From Subtercola lobariae (lineage in GTDB: Bacteria; Actinomycetota; Actinomycetes; Actinomycetales; Microbacteriaceae), in assembly GCF_014640255.1 (NCBI RefSeq), contig NZ_BMGP01000004.1:186001-250000 (forward strand): DNA of 64,000 nucleotides, given 5' to 3'. The notes below the pieces were generated by a model. It was given only the letters and a program-made list of their open reading frames with translations. It was not told the DNA's origin and searched no databases. Below are positions 7,084-15,863 of the stretch, one piece after another; the stretch's first letter is position 1; each line of letters opens with the position of its first letter. Made by a program: the position numbers and the translations under genes.

Positions 7084-8325
7084 TCACGCGAGTGTCGCCG
7101 TCGAGGTTGGCGTTGTAGCTCGGCTTCGACGCGGCAGACACAGCGCCAGCAGCACGAACCCCGCGATGGCGCACGCCACGTAGATATAGCCGAGCGGAGC
7201 CTGTGAGTCGTCGGGCAACCCTGCGGCGGCGCCCATGGCGACGGCCACGAAGAGGTAGCAGATGGCCGACGTGAGCCCGCCGATCAGGCCGAGGTTGCGC
7301 TCGAAGAGCCCCATGACGAGCCCGTAAGCCAGCGGGCATAGCGCCCCGCAGCCGGCGAGGGCGAGCACTCCGCCCACGGTGATCCACACCAGGTGCGGGC
7401 CGACGAGAGTGCCACTCAGGGCGAGCACCACCGCGCCGAGAGTGAACGAGGCGAGGGCGGCGAACCCGAGCATCCGCGACGAAATGCGTGTCGCGAAGAA
7501 GCTGGTCGACAGCTCGCCGATCAGGTTGGCGGCCCCCACGACGAGCGCAATGAGCCCGTAGAACGCGGGCGAGAGGCCGAGCTGCATCTCGTAGAGCAGG
7601 GGTGCCACGACGCCGAACATCAGCTGGGCGCTGGCGAACACCGCGAACATCAGCGTCAGGCCGATGAAGATGCGGCGGCGCAGGGTGGAGGCGAGCACCC
7701 CGCGAATCTCTCGGGGTCGAATGGGCGTTCGCCGGGCATCCGGCAGCGTCTCGGGCAGCAGAAAGAAGATGACAGCGGCCGCGAGCAGGGCGAGAACCGC
7801 GATCAGCACGAAGATTCCGCGCCACGAGACGAACTGCACGAGCAGGCCGCCCACGGCAGGGGCGAGCACGGGCGCGAGGCCCCACGAGGCGCCGAGCAGA
7901 CCCGAGAGGGAGGTGAGCCGCGCGCCCCGAAAGGAGTCGGCAGCGATGGCGTAAACGATGACCATGGTCGCGCATCCGCCGAGCCCCTGCACGAATCGCA
8001 GCACGAGAAGGGTGTAGATGTCGCCCGTGAGAGCGCAGCCGAGGCTAGCCACGAGCAGCACTCCGAGGCAGACGAGCAGCGTCGGTTTGCGCCCGCGAGC
8101 GTCGGCGATGATGCCGATCGGCAGCAGCCCGATGCTCATTCCGAGCACGTACGCCGACACCGAGTTCTGCACGAGCGTCGAGGTGGTGTGCAGCTCAGCG
8201 ATCATGTCGGGAATGGCCGGCGTGTACGCGTCGATGGGTATCTGGCTGAGCGGGATGATCGCCAGCAGAATCACCACGAGCATCCGCTGCCGCCCCGCCG
8301 GCCGCGCCACTGCCGCTTCGCTCAC
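7084..8325 (-). CDS. MFS exporter, Bcr/CflA-type drug efflux
   Basis: The product (413 residues from the chosen start) has about 12 membrane helices. It carries the Bcr/CflA-type signature IDAYTPAIPDMIAELHTT after helix 1 and the loop motif GIIADARGRKPTL between helices 2 and 3. RFVQGLGGCATMVIVYAIAAD matches the antiporter region. Such proteins export drugs or metabolites by proton antiport from the cytoplasmic membrane. I chose the GTG at 8325 because GGGGAGG sits 8 nt upstream; an in-frame GTG at 8346 would add seven residues with no better signal. It is divergent from the VOC gene, sharing a gap with a 12-bp palindrome. Confidence 0.85.
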   Translation of the reverse strand: MSEAAVARPAGRQRMLVVILLAIIPLSQIPIDAYTPAIPDMIAELHTTSTLVQNSVSAYVLGMSIGLLPIGIIADARGRKPTLLVCLGVLLVASLGCALTGDIYTLLVLRFVQGLGGCATMVIVYAIAADSFRGARLTSLSGLLGASWGLAPVLAPAVGGLLVQFVSWRGIFVLIAVLALLAAAVIFFLLPETLPDARRTPIRPREIRGVLASTLRRRIFIGLTLMFAVFASAQLMFGVVAPLLYEMQLGLSPAFYGLIALVVGAANLIGELSTSFFATRISSRMLGFAALASFTLGAVVLALSGTLVGPHLVWITVGGVLALAGCGALCPLAYGLVMGLFERNLGLIGGLTSAICYLFVAVAMGAAAGLPDDSQAPLGYIYVACAIAGFVLLALCLPRRSRATTPTSTATLA

Positions 8326-8391
8326 GTGAACATCCTCCCCTCGCACAGCATATGGGAAGCCCTACCGGGAATGCGCGCGGCCGATTTATAG

Positions 8392-8403
8392 TTGTAGCTA
8401 CAA
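8392..8403. promoter_or_regulatory. Perfect 12-bp palindrome overlapping the VOC gene start
   Basis: TTGTAGCTACAA is perfectly self-complementary and ends on the A of the ATG at 8403. A TATAGT-like -10 lies at about 8387-8392. No ribosome-binding site is visible, so the transcript may start very near the codon. A repressor here would block both initiation and translation. Reminiscent of MarR-type sites, but the regulator is not in the window. Confidence 0.5.
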
Positions 8404-9272
8404 TGAATACTTCGACTGAGCTGCTTCCGGCCGACGCTGGCATGGGTGCCGTGACCCTGCGCGTCGGCGACCTCTACGCCATGATTCGCTACTACCGCGA
8501 CGCCGTCACGCTCGAACTGCTGAGCCAGCACGGCGACGTCGCAGTGCTCGGCCGAGGCAGCACGGCGGTGCTTATTCTGCAGTCGGCCCCCGAGCTGAAA
8601 ACCCCCGAACCGCGGGCCGCCGGGCTCTATCACACGGCCATCCTCTTCGACTCGCGCGAAGCGCTCGCGGCCGCGCTCTACTCGGTCGCCACGAAGGCGC
8701 CCGGCACGTTCACGGGCAGCGCAGACCACAAGGTGAGCATCGCTTTCTACTTCACCGACCCCGAAGGCAACGGCGTCGAGCTCTACTGGGATCGCGACCG
8801 CACCGAATGGAGCTGGATTCACGGCCAGGTCGAGATGGCGACGCTCTCCATCGATCCGAACGAGTTCGTGAAGACGTACCTCACGCCAGAACTGATCGAG
8901 AGCCCGCGCGTCGGCCGGGCATCCGTTGGCCATGTGCACCTCTCGGTGGGCGATGTGCCGAGCGCAAAAGAGTTCTACGTGAAGCGTCTCGGTTTCGAGA
9001 CCACCGCGGAGTTCGGCGACAGCGCCCTCTTCGTGTCGGCCGGCAAATACCACCATCACATGGCCATGAACACCTGGCAAAGCGCGGGCGCAGGGCGGCG
9101 AAAGCTCGCGCTGGGGCTCGCCGAGGTCGACATCGTGGTGCCTGCTCCGGATGATCTGGGTGCACTCGAAGAGCGGCTCGCCCACTACGGCACTCCCTTC
9201 GCCAACGACGGGCAGAGCTTGCTCATCGAAGACCCCTGGGGCAGCGCCGTGAAGGTGCGAACTGCTGGCTGA
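8403..9272 (+). CDS. Two-domain VOC protein (extradiol dioxygenase/glyoxalase superfamily)
   Basis: The 289-residue cytosolic protein has two vicinal-oxygen-chelate modules, beginning at GAVTLRVGDLYAMIRYYRDAV (about residue 15) and VGHVHLSVGDVPSAKEFYVK (about 180). Candidate metal ligands are GLYHTAILF and GNGVELYWD in the first and GHVHLS in the second. The layout is that of CatE-like catechol-2,3-dioxygenase-family proteins, often linked to quinone or aromatic detoxification. Activity and substrate are not proven. The start at 8403 gives a possibly leaderless message with the palindrome at its 5' end. Confidence 0.8.
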   Translation: MNTSTELLPADAGMGAVTLRVGDLYAMIRYYRDAVTLELLSQHGDVAVLGRGSTAVLILQSAPELKTPEPRAAGLYHTAILFDSREALAAALYSVATKAPGTFTGSADHKVSIAFYFTDPEGNGVELYWDRDRTEWSWIHGQVEMATLSIDPNEFVKTYLTPELIESPRVGRASVGHVHLSVGDVPSAKEFYVKRLGFETTAEFGDSALFVSAGKYHHHMAMNTWQSAGAGRRKLALGLAEVDIVVPAPDDLGALEERLAHYGTPFANDGQSLLIEDPWGSAVKVRTAG

Positions 9273-9327
9273 ATTCGCTGTCAGTTCGGCCGAGTGGCGT
9301 AATAGATCGGCACGTTCGCACTCTCTA

Positions 9328-9372
9328 TGAGGTGAAGCCCGCAGCTCTGCGGGCCGATCAGACCTCAAGGAA
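9328..9372 (+). promoter_or_regulatory. Folded leader with ribosome-binding site before the glucoamylase gene
   Basis: TGAGGT (9328-9333) can pair with ACCTCA (9362-9367) around an inner stem GCCCGCAG/CTGCGGGC (9337-9344 with 9347-9354). The outer arm abuts the AAGGAA ribosome-binding site (9367-9372), so folding could affect translation of the gene at 9379. Structure only; no ligand or protein is known. Confidence 0.45.
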
Positions 9373-9378
9373 CAGTGA

Positions 9379-11991
9379 ATGCAACGACGCAATCTTTCTC
9401 CCTCTGGCGCCCGGCGAAAGCTGCCGCGCGCCGGGCACGGCTCGACGCCGCTCGATCGGGCCGGGCGTGCCCACGCCCGAGTCGGTCAGGCCGGGCATCC
9501 ACTCGGCCGACTCGGTCGAGCCACGCTCGTCGCCGCCGCGCTGACGGCGGTACTCGCGGCCCCGCTCTGCGCCGGGCAGATCGCTTCGGCGACGGCTTCG
9601 ACGCTGACGGATGCTCCCGCCACCCTTGCGGCGCCGGGAGGCCCGGGCATCACATCCACCTGGACGAGCGGCGACAAACTCGGGCTCGGCACCTCGTTCG
9701 CCGCAGACCCATCGACGTCGAAGTCGCACGTCTGGTACACCCTCGGCCCGGGCAAAATGACCGAGGTCTTCTATCCCACAGCCGACAGCCCGCAGACTCG
9801 TGACCTGCAATACGTCGTGACCGACAACAGCGGGTACACGAGTGTTGAAGAGACTGACACTACTCAGCAGGTCGTGCTCAGCGACAGCCAAGCGCTCGAG
9901 TACACCCAGATCGACACCGCCAAGAACGGTTCGTATCGCATCACGAAGAAGTACGTCACCGACCCCGACCGCTCCACCATGCTCATTGCGACGCACTTCG
10001 AGCAGCTCACCGGCACGACTCCGCTGCACCTGTACGCGCTCTACAACCCCTCGCTCGGCAACGCTGACGCCGACATTGCGAGTACGGTCGGTCACACCTT
10101 GGTGGCTAGCGGCGGCGGCGTGGCCAGTGCGCTCACCTCGTCGTTGCAGTTCACCACAACCACCAGTGGGTACAGCGGCGACGCGACCGATGGGTTCAGC
10201 CAGCTCACCACAAGCCACAAGCTGACCGGCGTCTATGACAGCGCTACGACGCCCGGAAACATCGTGCAGACCGCCGAGGTTCCGGTGGGCCGCGATACCA
10301 CCTTCATGCTCTCGCTCGGGTTCGGGGCATCCACTGCCGAAGCGCAGCTCAACTCGAACGCATCGATACTGGCCGGCTTCACCGACCGCGAAACCGCCTA
10401 CGTGGGCGGCTGGCACAGCTGGTTCACCACGCTGAAGGCCGCGCCGGCGAGCGTCGCGGGCACGCCCAAACTGCTCACGCAGTACGACGTGGCGCTGATG
10501 ACACTGCGGGCGCACGAAGACAAGACTCACCCGGGGGCGTTCGTGGCATCGCTTTCGACGCCGTGGGGCGAGGTGAGAACAGGCAATGCGCCGGGGTACC
10601 ACGCGGTCTGGGCGCGCGACCTCTACAACACCGCCACCGCGTTGAACGCTGCCGGCGACACACCGGCCGCCGTGCGAGCGCTGAACTACATTCTCGGCAC
10701 GCAAGAACGTTCCGACGGCAGTATTCCGCACAACTCGACCGTGAACGGAGCCGGAATCGCGGGGCTCGACGGCCTCCAGTACGACGAGATCGCCGACCCG
10801 GCCATTCTCGCCGACCAGCTGGGCATAACGGATGCGGCGACGTGGGCGAAGGTCGAGCTCTCTGCCGACTACCTCGTTGCGCATGGCGTGAGCACTCCGC
10901 AAGAGCGCTGGGAAGAACAGGGCGGCTACTCGCCCGCCACGATCGCGGCCGAGATCGCCGGGCTCGTCTCGGCAGCAGACATCGCCACGAAGAACGGCGA
11001 CACCGCGCGGGCCACGAGCTACCTCGCCACCGCAGACAACTGGCAGGCGAGCGTGGAGTCGTGGACGGTCACGCACACCGGCGACATCTCGACCGCGCAC
11101 TACGAACGCATCAACCACAATGGCACGCCCGACGAGAACCAAATCCTGACCGACTCCAACGGCTGGTTGAAGCTCGATGCTCGCGATGAGATCGATCCGA
11201 GTTTTCTCGAGCTGACGCGCCTCGGAGTGAAGCCGGCGAATGACGCCGTGATCGGCGCATCCGTTGGCGTGGTCGACTCTGTGCTCAAGTCAGACACGCC
11301 CGCTGGCCCGATGTGGCACCGCTACAGCGAAGACGGCTACGGCGAAAAGGCTGACGGAACGCCGTTCAACAACTCAGACCCGGGTACGATCGGGCGCGCT
11401 TGGCCCGTGCTCACGGGTGAACGGGGGGAGTACGAGCTCGCGAACGGCAACGTGGCGAACGCGCAGACCGACCTGGCCGCGATGGCTGCGAGTGCGAACG
11501 CCGCGTACATGATTCCGGAGCAGGTGTGGGACACCACGAGCATCCCGGGCTTCACCGACGGTCAGGCCACGAACTCGGCCGCGCCGCTCGCCTGGGCTGA
11601 CGCGCAGTACGTACGTCTCGCGCTGTCGATCAGTGCGCCGCGGGCGGCAGGTACGCCGGCCAACGTCGAAACGCCCAAGATCGTGGCCGACCGGTACGCG
11701 AACCAGGTCAACGTCACCCTCACCGAGAACGCCAGCACCAGCTGGGGCGACACGGTCTACGTGGTGGGCGCGAGCGCGGCACTCGGCAGCTGGAAGACCG
11801 ACAAGGCCATTCGCCTGTCGTCGGCGACGTACCCGAACTGGTCGGTTCGGGTCTCGCTGCCCGCGGGTTCGGCCATCGAGTACAAGTTCTTCACGAAGGC
11901 GGCCGACGGCTCCATCCACTGGCAGCTGCCCGGCAACACGACGCACACGCTGCCCGCCGGCGGTGACGTTACCTACACCGGCACCTTCTAG
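9379..11991 (+). CDS. Secreted GH15 glucoamylase/glucodextranase with C-terminal CBM20
   Basis: The 870-residue protein has a long basic N-terminus and a hydrophobic signal helix (about 45-70). A glucodextranase-type N domain follows (about 85-325). The GH15 (alpha/alpha)6 catalytic domain (about 335-750) shows TPWGEVRTGNAPGYHAVWARDLYNTATAL and QYDEIADPAILADQL, the latter matching the region of a catalytic acid. Residues 774-870 form a CBM20 starch-binding module (VYVVGASAALGSWKTDKAIRLS...). It likely releases glucose from starch-like alpha-glucans outside the cell. The ATG follows AAGGAA at good spacing. No other starch genes are nearby. Glucoamylase versus glucodextranase cannot be settled by eye. 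Confidence 0.9.
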   Translation: MQRRNLSPSGARRKLPRAGHGSTPLDRAGRAHARVGQAGHPLGRLGRATLVAAALTAVLAAPLCAGQIASATASTLTDAPATLAAPGGPGITSTWTSGDKLGLGTSFAADPSTSKSHVWYTLGPGKMTEVFYPTADSPQTRDLQYVVTDNSGYTSVEETDTTQQVVLSDSQALEYTQIDTAKNGSYRITKKYVTDPDRSTMLIATHFEQLTGTTPLHLYALYNPSLGNADADIASTVGHTLVASGGGVASALTSSLQFTTTTSGYSGDATDGFSQLTTSHKLTGVYDSATTPGNIVQTAEVPVGRDTTFMLSLGFGASTAEAQLNSNASILAGFTDRETAYVGGWHSWFTTLKAAPASVAGTPKLLTQYDVALMTLRAHEDKTHPGAFVASLSTPWGEVRTGNAPGYHAVWARDLYNTATALNAAGDTPAAVRALNYILGTQERSDGSIPHNSTVNGAGIAGLDGLQYDEIADPAILADQLGITDAATWAKVELSADYLVAHGVSTPQERWEEQGGYSPATIAAEIAGLVSAADIATKNGDTARATSYLATADNWQASVESWTVTHTGDISTAHYERINHNGTPDENQILTDSNGWLKLDARDEIDPSFLELTRLGVKPANDAVIGASVGVVDSVLKSDTPAGPMWHRYSEDGYGEKADGTPFNNSDPGTIGRAWPVLTGERGEYELANGNVANAQTDLAAMAASANAAYMIPEQVWDTTSIPGFTDGQATNSAAPLAWADAQYVRLALSISAPRAAGTPANVETPKIVADRYANQVNVTLTENASTSWGDTVYVVGASAALGSWKTDKAIRLSSATYPNWSVRVSLPAGSAIEYKFFTKAADGSIHWQLPGNTTHTLPAGGDVTYTGTF

Positions 11992-12021
11992 TTCGCCGAG
12001 CACGTTCAGCCACCCTCATCT

Positions 12022-12074
12022 TGTGGGCCGTATGTGCGTTTCGTCACCAGACGAGGTCGCACGTACGGCCCACA
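12022..12074. terminator. 17-bp-arm hairpin between convergent genes
   Basis: TGTGGGCCGTATGTGCG (12022-12038) pairs with CGCACGTACGGCCCACA (12058-12074), with one G-U type mismatch and a 19-nt loop. It lies between the ends of the glucoamylase and mechanosensitive channel genes and probably serves as a bidirectional terminator. Confidence 0.7.
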
Positions 12075-12106
12075 GGATGCTCGGCTTTCGCCCGAGAGAG
12101 GCGTCG

Positions 12107-13318
12107 TTACTCGTGCGGGTCGACGCGCTGCACCTCGACCGGGCCCGTGAACTGGCTGCCGCGCAGCTCAGACCGCGCGTCTCCGCTGAACAGCGCATCC
12201 GGAGGCGTTTTCGACGGCGCCGTCTTCTTGCGCGGCGCATCTGACTCGAGCGGGGTCTCAGACAGCTCGACCCTGCTGTGCGGAACCGTCTGCGGGCTGA
12301 CCTGCTGCACCCAGCTGACCATCGATTCGCGCACGTAACAGCGCAGGTCGAAGAGCGTCGGCGCATCGACCGCGGTGACGAGAATGCGAATGCGCACGTA
12401 ACCCGCGAGGGCGTCGGTGACCTGCAGAATGGCCACGCGGTGATCCCACAGCTCGGTCTTCTCCATGATGCGGTGCAGTTCATCGCGCATGGCGTCGGGC
12501 TTCACGCGCCAGTCGAGGTCGAACTCGACGGCGCCCATCAGCTCGGAGTTCTTACGCGTCCAATTCTGAAACGGCGTGGTGGTGAAGTAGGTCGACGGCA
12601 GAACCATGCGCCGGTCATCCCACAGATGAACGACCACGTAGGTGAGCGTGATTTCTTCAATGCGGCCCCACTCGGTTTCGACGATCACCACATCGTCGAC
12701 GCGAATGGCGTCGCTGAACGCGAGTTGCACGCCGGCAAAGACGTTCGCCAGGGTCGACTGGGCCGCGAGGCCGGCGATGATCGAGATGAGTCCGGCGGAA
12801 GCGAGCAGGCTCGCGCCCGCCGCCGAGACACCCGGAAAGGTCAGCAGAATCGCGCCGAGCCCGATGAGCACCGCGGCAACGACCGTGATGCGCCGGATGA
12901 TCAGCACCTGTGTTCGCAGCCGCCGGGCATGCCGGTTGTCGGGCACGTCGGTGCGGTAGCGCGCCAGCCCGAGGTCTTCGAGAAAAATGGCCAGCGCGCA
13001 GACCAGCCAGGTGCCGGCAGCAATGGATGCCACGAGCATGCTGTGACTCAGAAACTCACGCCACCACGGGTCGAGGTTCGAGGCCTGCACGCCCGCCCAC
13101 AACGCAATGACGAGCAGAAAGATGCGAAACGGCATGCGTGCACGTTTGACGAGCAGGCCGGCCCAGTCTTTTCGGCGCGCGATTCGTCGCACGATGAAGG
13201 CGACCACCGCGGTGACAACGATGGCGATCGCCACAGCGATCACGGTGAAGATGAGGGTTTGCAGCCAGGGCATACCGCTCAGGGTAGAGAAAATTTCGGT
13301 CAAGAACGCATCCTTCAC
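12107..13318 (-). CDS. MscS-family mechanosensitive ion channel
   Basis: The 403-residue membrane protein has helices at about 18-42, 66-84, 92-113 and 140-165. The pore helix region LLASAGLISIIAGLAAQSTLANVFAGVQLAFSDAIRVDDVV matches MscS TM3 and the beta-domain entrance (GxxxGxAxQ pattern). A cytoplasmic beta domain (VVIVETEWGRIEEITLTYVVVHLWDDRRMVLPSTYF) and an alpha/beta domain follow. The extra tail of about 60 residues is charged and probably disordered. It would release solutes on hypo-osmotic shock. Start ATG at 13318; transcribed alone. Confidence 0.9.
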   Translation of the reverse strand: MKDAFLTEIFSTLSGMPWLQTLIFTVIAVAIAIVVTAVVAFIVRRIARRKDWAGLLVKRARMPFRIFLLVIALWAGVQASNLDPWWREFLSHSMLVASIAAGTWLVCALAIFLEDLGLARYRTDVPDNRHARRLRTQVLIIRRITVVAAVLIGLGAILLTFPGVSAAGASLLASAGLISIIAGLAAQSTLANVFAGVQLAFSDAIRVDDVVIVETEWGRIEEITLTYVVVHLWDDRRMVLPSTYFTTTPFQNWTRKNSELMGAVEFDLDWRVKPDAMRDELHRIMEKTELWDHRVAILQVTDALAGYVRIRILVTAVDAPTLFDLRCYVRESMVSWVQQVSPQTVPHSRVELSETPLESDAPRKKTAPSKTPPDALFSGDARSELRGSQFTGPVEVQRVDPHE

Positions 13319-13463
13319 AAACTTCGTGAGATGGGTTTCGAGCGACGCCGCACAAAACTTCGGTTACTCCACCCTGTCACGCCCGCTCTCCCGAACCTCC
13401 GTAACCCCTGAGCGGAAGGCTTCACTTCACGCATTGGAACTTGTTAATGATAGACTCTCACTT

Positions 13464-13730
13464 ATGATGAATCGTTCGCGCTATGGTCGCGCAGCTGGTC
13501 GATTGTCGATCGCTGCGCTGGTGGCGACGAGCGTCGTCTTGTGCGCCGCCGGCTGCGGTCCAATCACCTTCCACACTCCCGCAACCGGGGCGCCGTGGGT
13601 GTCAACCAACGGCGGAATCGGCTCGGGCGGCAGTTCAGTGTTCGGGTCGGGCGGCGGCTCAGGCGGCGCTTCGAACGGTGTTCATTCGGGCGCCGGGGGT
13701 CATAGCTTCCACCACTCGTCGCATCACTGA
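13464..13730 (+). CDS. Small putative lipoprotein with Gly/Ser-rich body and His-rich tail
   Basis: The 88-residue product has basic residues, a hydrophobic helix (about 15-30) and CAAGC at 27-31, a weak lipobox with Cys31 as the possible lipidated residue. A Gly/Ser-rich segment follows, ending GGHSFHHSSHH. The His-rich end suggests metal binding but this is inference. A -10-like TAGACT at 13451-13456 lies about 7 nt before the ATG pair (13464/13467), so the message may be leaderless. Family unknown. Confidence 0.6.
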   Translation: MMNRSRYGRAAGRLSIAALVATSVVLCAAGCGPITFHTPATGAPWVSTNGGIGSGGSSVFGSGGGSGGASNGVHSGAGGHSFHHSSHH

Positions 13731-14045
13731 TTCGTGGCGCACTGATTAGTGTCGTGCCTACTGACTTTGCGCCCGTCGGCTTGATCCCCCACCGACCCGT
13801 AGCCTCACGCGAAAACCCTGCCACGTCGCGCGGAACCTGGTCTATTGGCGTTCCGGCCAACCCCGCAGTCGTCTGCGCGCGAACACTGTTGGCCTGAATG
13901 CACGCCACATCAGGCGAGCATGGCTGTACGCCGCCTTGCGCGCGGTCGCACATGTAAAAGCGCCCATTCGGAGCATCTGAACCCATTCGTCGGGTGAAGA
14001 TGCGCCGAACGGGCGCTGATTGGTGGCGCTGGGCGCGAGCCGAGG
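13731..14045. other. Convergent gap with a 20-bp-arm hairpin; otherwise no feature seen
   Basis: About 315 bp separate the small lipoprotein gene from the end of the DHA2 exporter gene. The only structure I can support is an inverted repeat: AGCGCCCATTCGGAGCATCT (13959-13978) pairs with AGATGCGCCGAACGGGCGCT (13998-14017) at 18 of 20 positions, with a 19-nt loop that itself holds ACCC/GGGT. It probably acts as a bidirectional terminator. Open frames in 13731-13958 look random and lack ribosome-binding sites. Confidence 0.65.
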
Positions 14046-15782
14046 TCAGCTCGCGGTGGTCGGCGGGGCAGTGTGGCCGGTCGGGGCAGGTGCGGCGTGA
14101 GCACCAGCTGCGTGCGTTCCGGCCGCGTGCGCTCCCGAGTGGGTGGGCGCTGACTGGGCTGCCGTGGCACTCGAGGCCGTGGCCGCCGCCGATACTGACA
14201 CGGAACCGGGGGCTGACACCGAGGCAGACGCGGTGGCGGGGACCGCCACGGGTGCGGCTTCGGTGGCTGAGGCCGGCGCGGCGGCGGAGGCCGCCGTGTC
14301 TGCGGCAACCGGGGTGCCTGCGGTGGGGCCCCAGGTGCGGGCCGCGGGCTTTGCGAAGAAGATCACCGCGACGGCACCGAGCAGCGCCACGATGGCGGGC
14401 AACAGCATCGCCTGCGACATGGCAGTTGCGAAACCGGCCTTCAGGGCATCTGGCAGCGGGCCGCCCTCACCCGCACCGGCGCCGCCGCTACCGGCCGCGA
14501 CCGGAAGCTCGGCCGTCAAGCGCGACTGCATGAGCGCTGCGATTGCGGCGCTACCGATGACGGCACCCACCTGGCGGGTGGTGTTGTAGACGCCCGAACC
14601 GGCACCCGCGAGTTGCGGGTTGAGGTTACGAGTGGCTGTGGTCGAGAGCGGTGACCAGATGAAGGCGTTCGCCACACCGAGCAAGCCGAGCGGGAAGAGC
14701 AGCTGCCAGAGTTCGACGTTCGGCGTCATGAGCGACGCCTGCCAGAACAGTGCGGCAGACAGCGCCACGAAGCCGAACAGCGTCAGCAAGCGCGGGTGCA
14801 CCCGGTCGACCAGACGGCCGACGACGGGCGAGAGGCCGCCGGTGAACACGGCCATGGGCACGAGCATCAGCGCGGCTTCGGTGGGGGTCAAACCACGAAC
14901 ATCCTGCGCATAGAGCATGAACGGCAGCGTCATACCGGTGATGACGAAACCCATCACCGTGATGGCGATGTTCGCCAGCGAGAAGTTGCGGTCGCGAAAC
15001 ACCTTCAGCGGCAGCAGCGGTTCGCCGCGGTTGAAGACCTGCCAGACGATGAACACCCCGAGCATCACGATGCCGAAGATGATGAGACCCCACACCGAGA
15101 TGATGCCCGTGATGGTGCCCCAATTGTAGGTCTCTCCCTCTTGAATGCCGAACACGATGCAGAACAAAGCGATGGCACTCAGAAACACGCCGAGAATGTC
15201 GAACTTGTGCTCGTGCGTCTTCAGCACGGGCACGAACTTCACGGCCAGAACGAACGCGATCACGCCGATTGGAACGTTCACGAAGAAGATCCACTCCCAA
15301 CCGAGACCGTCGACGAGCACGCCGCCGAGAATCGGGCCGACGAGCGTGGCGATACCGGCGACAGCACCCCAGAGCGCCATGGCCTGGCCACGGCTCGTCG
15401 CGGGGAAGATGCGGGTGATGACCGCCATCGTCTGCGGGGTCATCAGCGCGGCGCCGAGACCCTGAACGACGCGGGCGATGATGAGCGTGGTGATGTCACC
15501 GGCGAAGCCGCACCAGAGCGAGGCGAGCGTGAAGATCACCAGACCGGCGAGGTAGATGTATTTCGGGCCGAAGCGGTCACCGAGGCGGCCGGTGATGAGC
15601 AGAGGTACGGCGTAGGCCAGCAGGTAGGCGCTGGTCACCCAGACGACGGCATTGATGTCGGCGTCGAGACCTTTTTGAATGGCCGGAGTCGCGACAGAGA
15701 CGATGGTGCTGTCGACCAGGATCATGAAGAACCCGATCACCAACGTCCAGAGCGCGGGCCACGGTTTTGCCATGGTTTCCAT
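14046..15782 (-). CDS. DHA2-family MFS exporter (EmrB/QacA type)
   Basis: The 578-residue protein has about 14 membrane helices over residues 8-480. It shows MILVDSTIVSVATPAI in helix 1 (the D-x-TIV-x-VALP motif of DHA2 pumps), ITGRLGDRFGPKYIY (motif A) and RVVQGLGAALMTPQTMA (helix 4). It would expel cationic or amphipathic compounds by proton antiport. The last 100 residues are low-complexity Ala/Thr/Ser/Pro with a final His-rich stretch, longer than usual. AAGGAAA lies 8 nt before the ATG. The PadR-family gene lies 81 bp upstream on the same strand and probably controls it. Confidence 0.9.
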   Translation of the reverse strand: METMAKPWPALWTLVIGFFMILVDSTIVSVATPAIQKGLDADINAVVWVTSAYLLAYAVPLLITGRLGDRFGPKYIYLAGLVIFTLASLWCGFAGDITTLIIARVVQGLGAALMTPQTMAVITRIFPATSRGQAMALWGAVAGIATLVGPILGGVLVDGLGWEWIFFVNVPIGVIAFVLAVKFVPVLKTHEHKFDILGVFLSAIALFCIVFGIQEGETYNWGTITGIISVWGLIIFGIVMLGVFIVWQVFNRGEPLLPLKVFRDRNFSLANIAITVMGFVITGMTLPFMLYAQDVRGLTPTEAALMLVPMAVFTGGLSPVVGRLVDRVHPRLLTLFGFVALSAALFWQASLMTPNVELWQLLFPLGLLGVANAFIWSPLSTTATRNLNPQLAGAGSGVYNTTRQVGAVIGSAAIAALMQSRLTAELPVAAGSGGAGAGEGGPLPDALKAGFATAMSQAMLLPAIVALLGAVAVIFFAKPAARTWGPTAGTPVAADTAASAAAPASATEAAPVAVPATASASVSAPGSVSVSAAATASSATAAQSAPTHSGAHAAGTHAAGAHAAPAPTGHTAPPTTAS

Positions 15783-15863
15783 TGAAGTGGTTTCCTTAAA
15801 GTGTTGTGGAGAGCGGTGGGAAAGGCGGTGTGAAGTGAAGTGGTGGGGGGCGAAGTGCGGCGA

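Noticed and set aside
9358-11142. Long antisense open frame opposite the glucoamylase gene (594 codons)
   Set aside because: GC-rich codon bias keeps an antisense frame open. The product is Arg/Gly/Val-rich without domains, and the plus-strand gene has clear GH15 and CBM20 motifs.
13731-13958. Minus-strand open frame between the small lipoprotein gene and the hairpin
   Set aside because: No ribosome-binding site or recognisable motif. Part of it overlaps the lipoprotein gene, and composition looks random.
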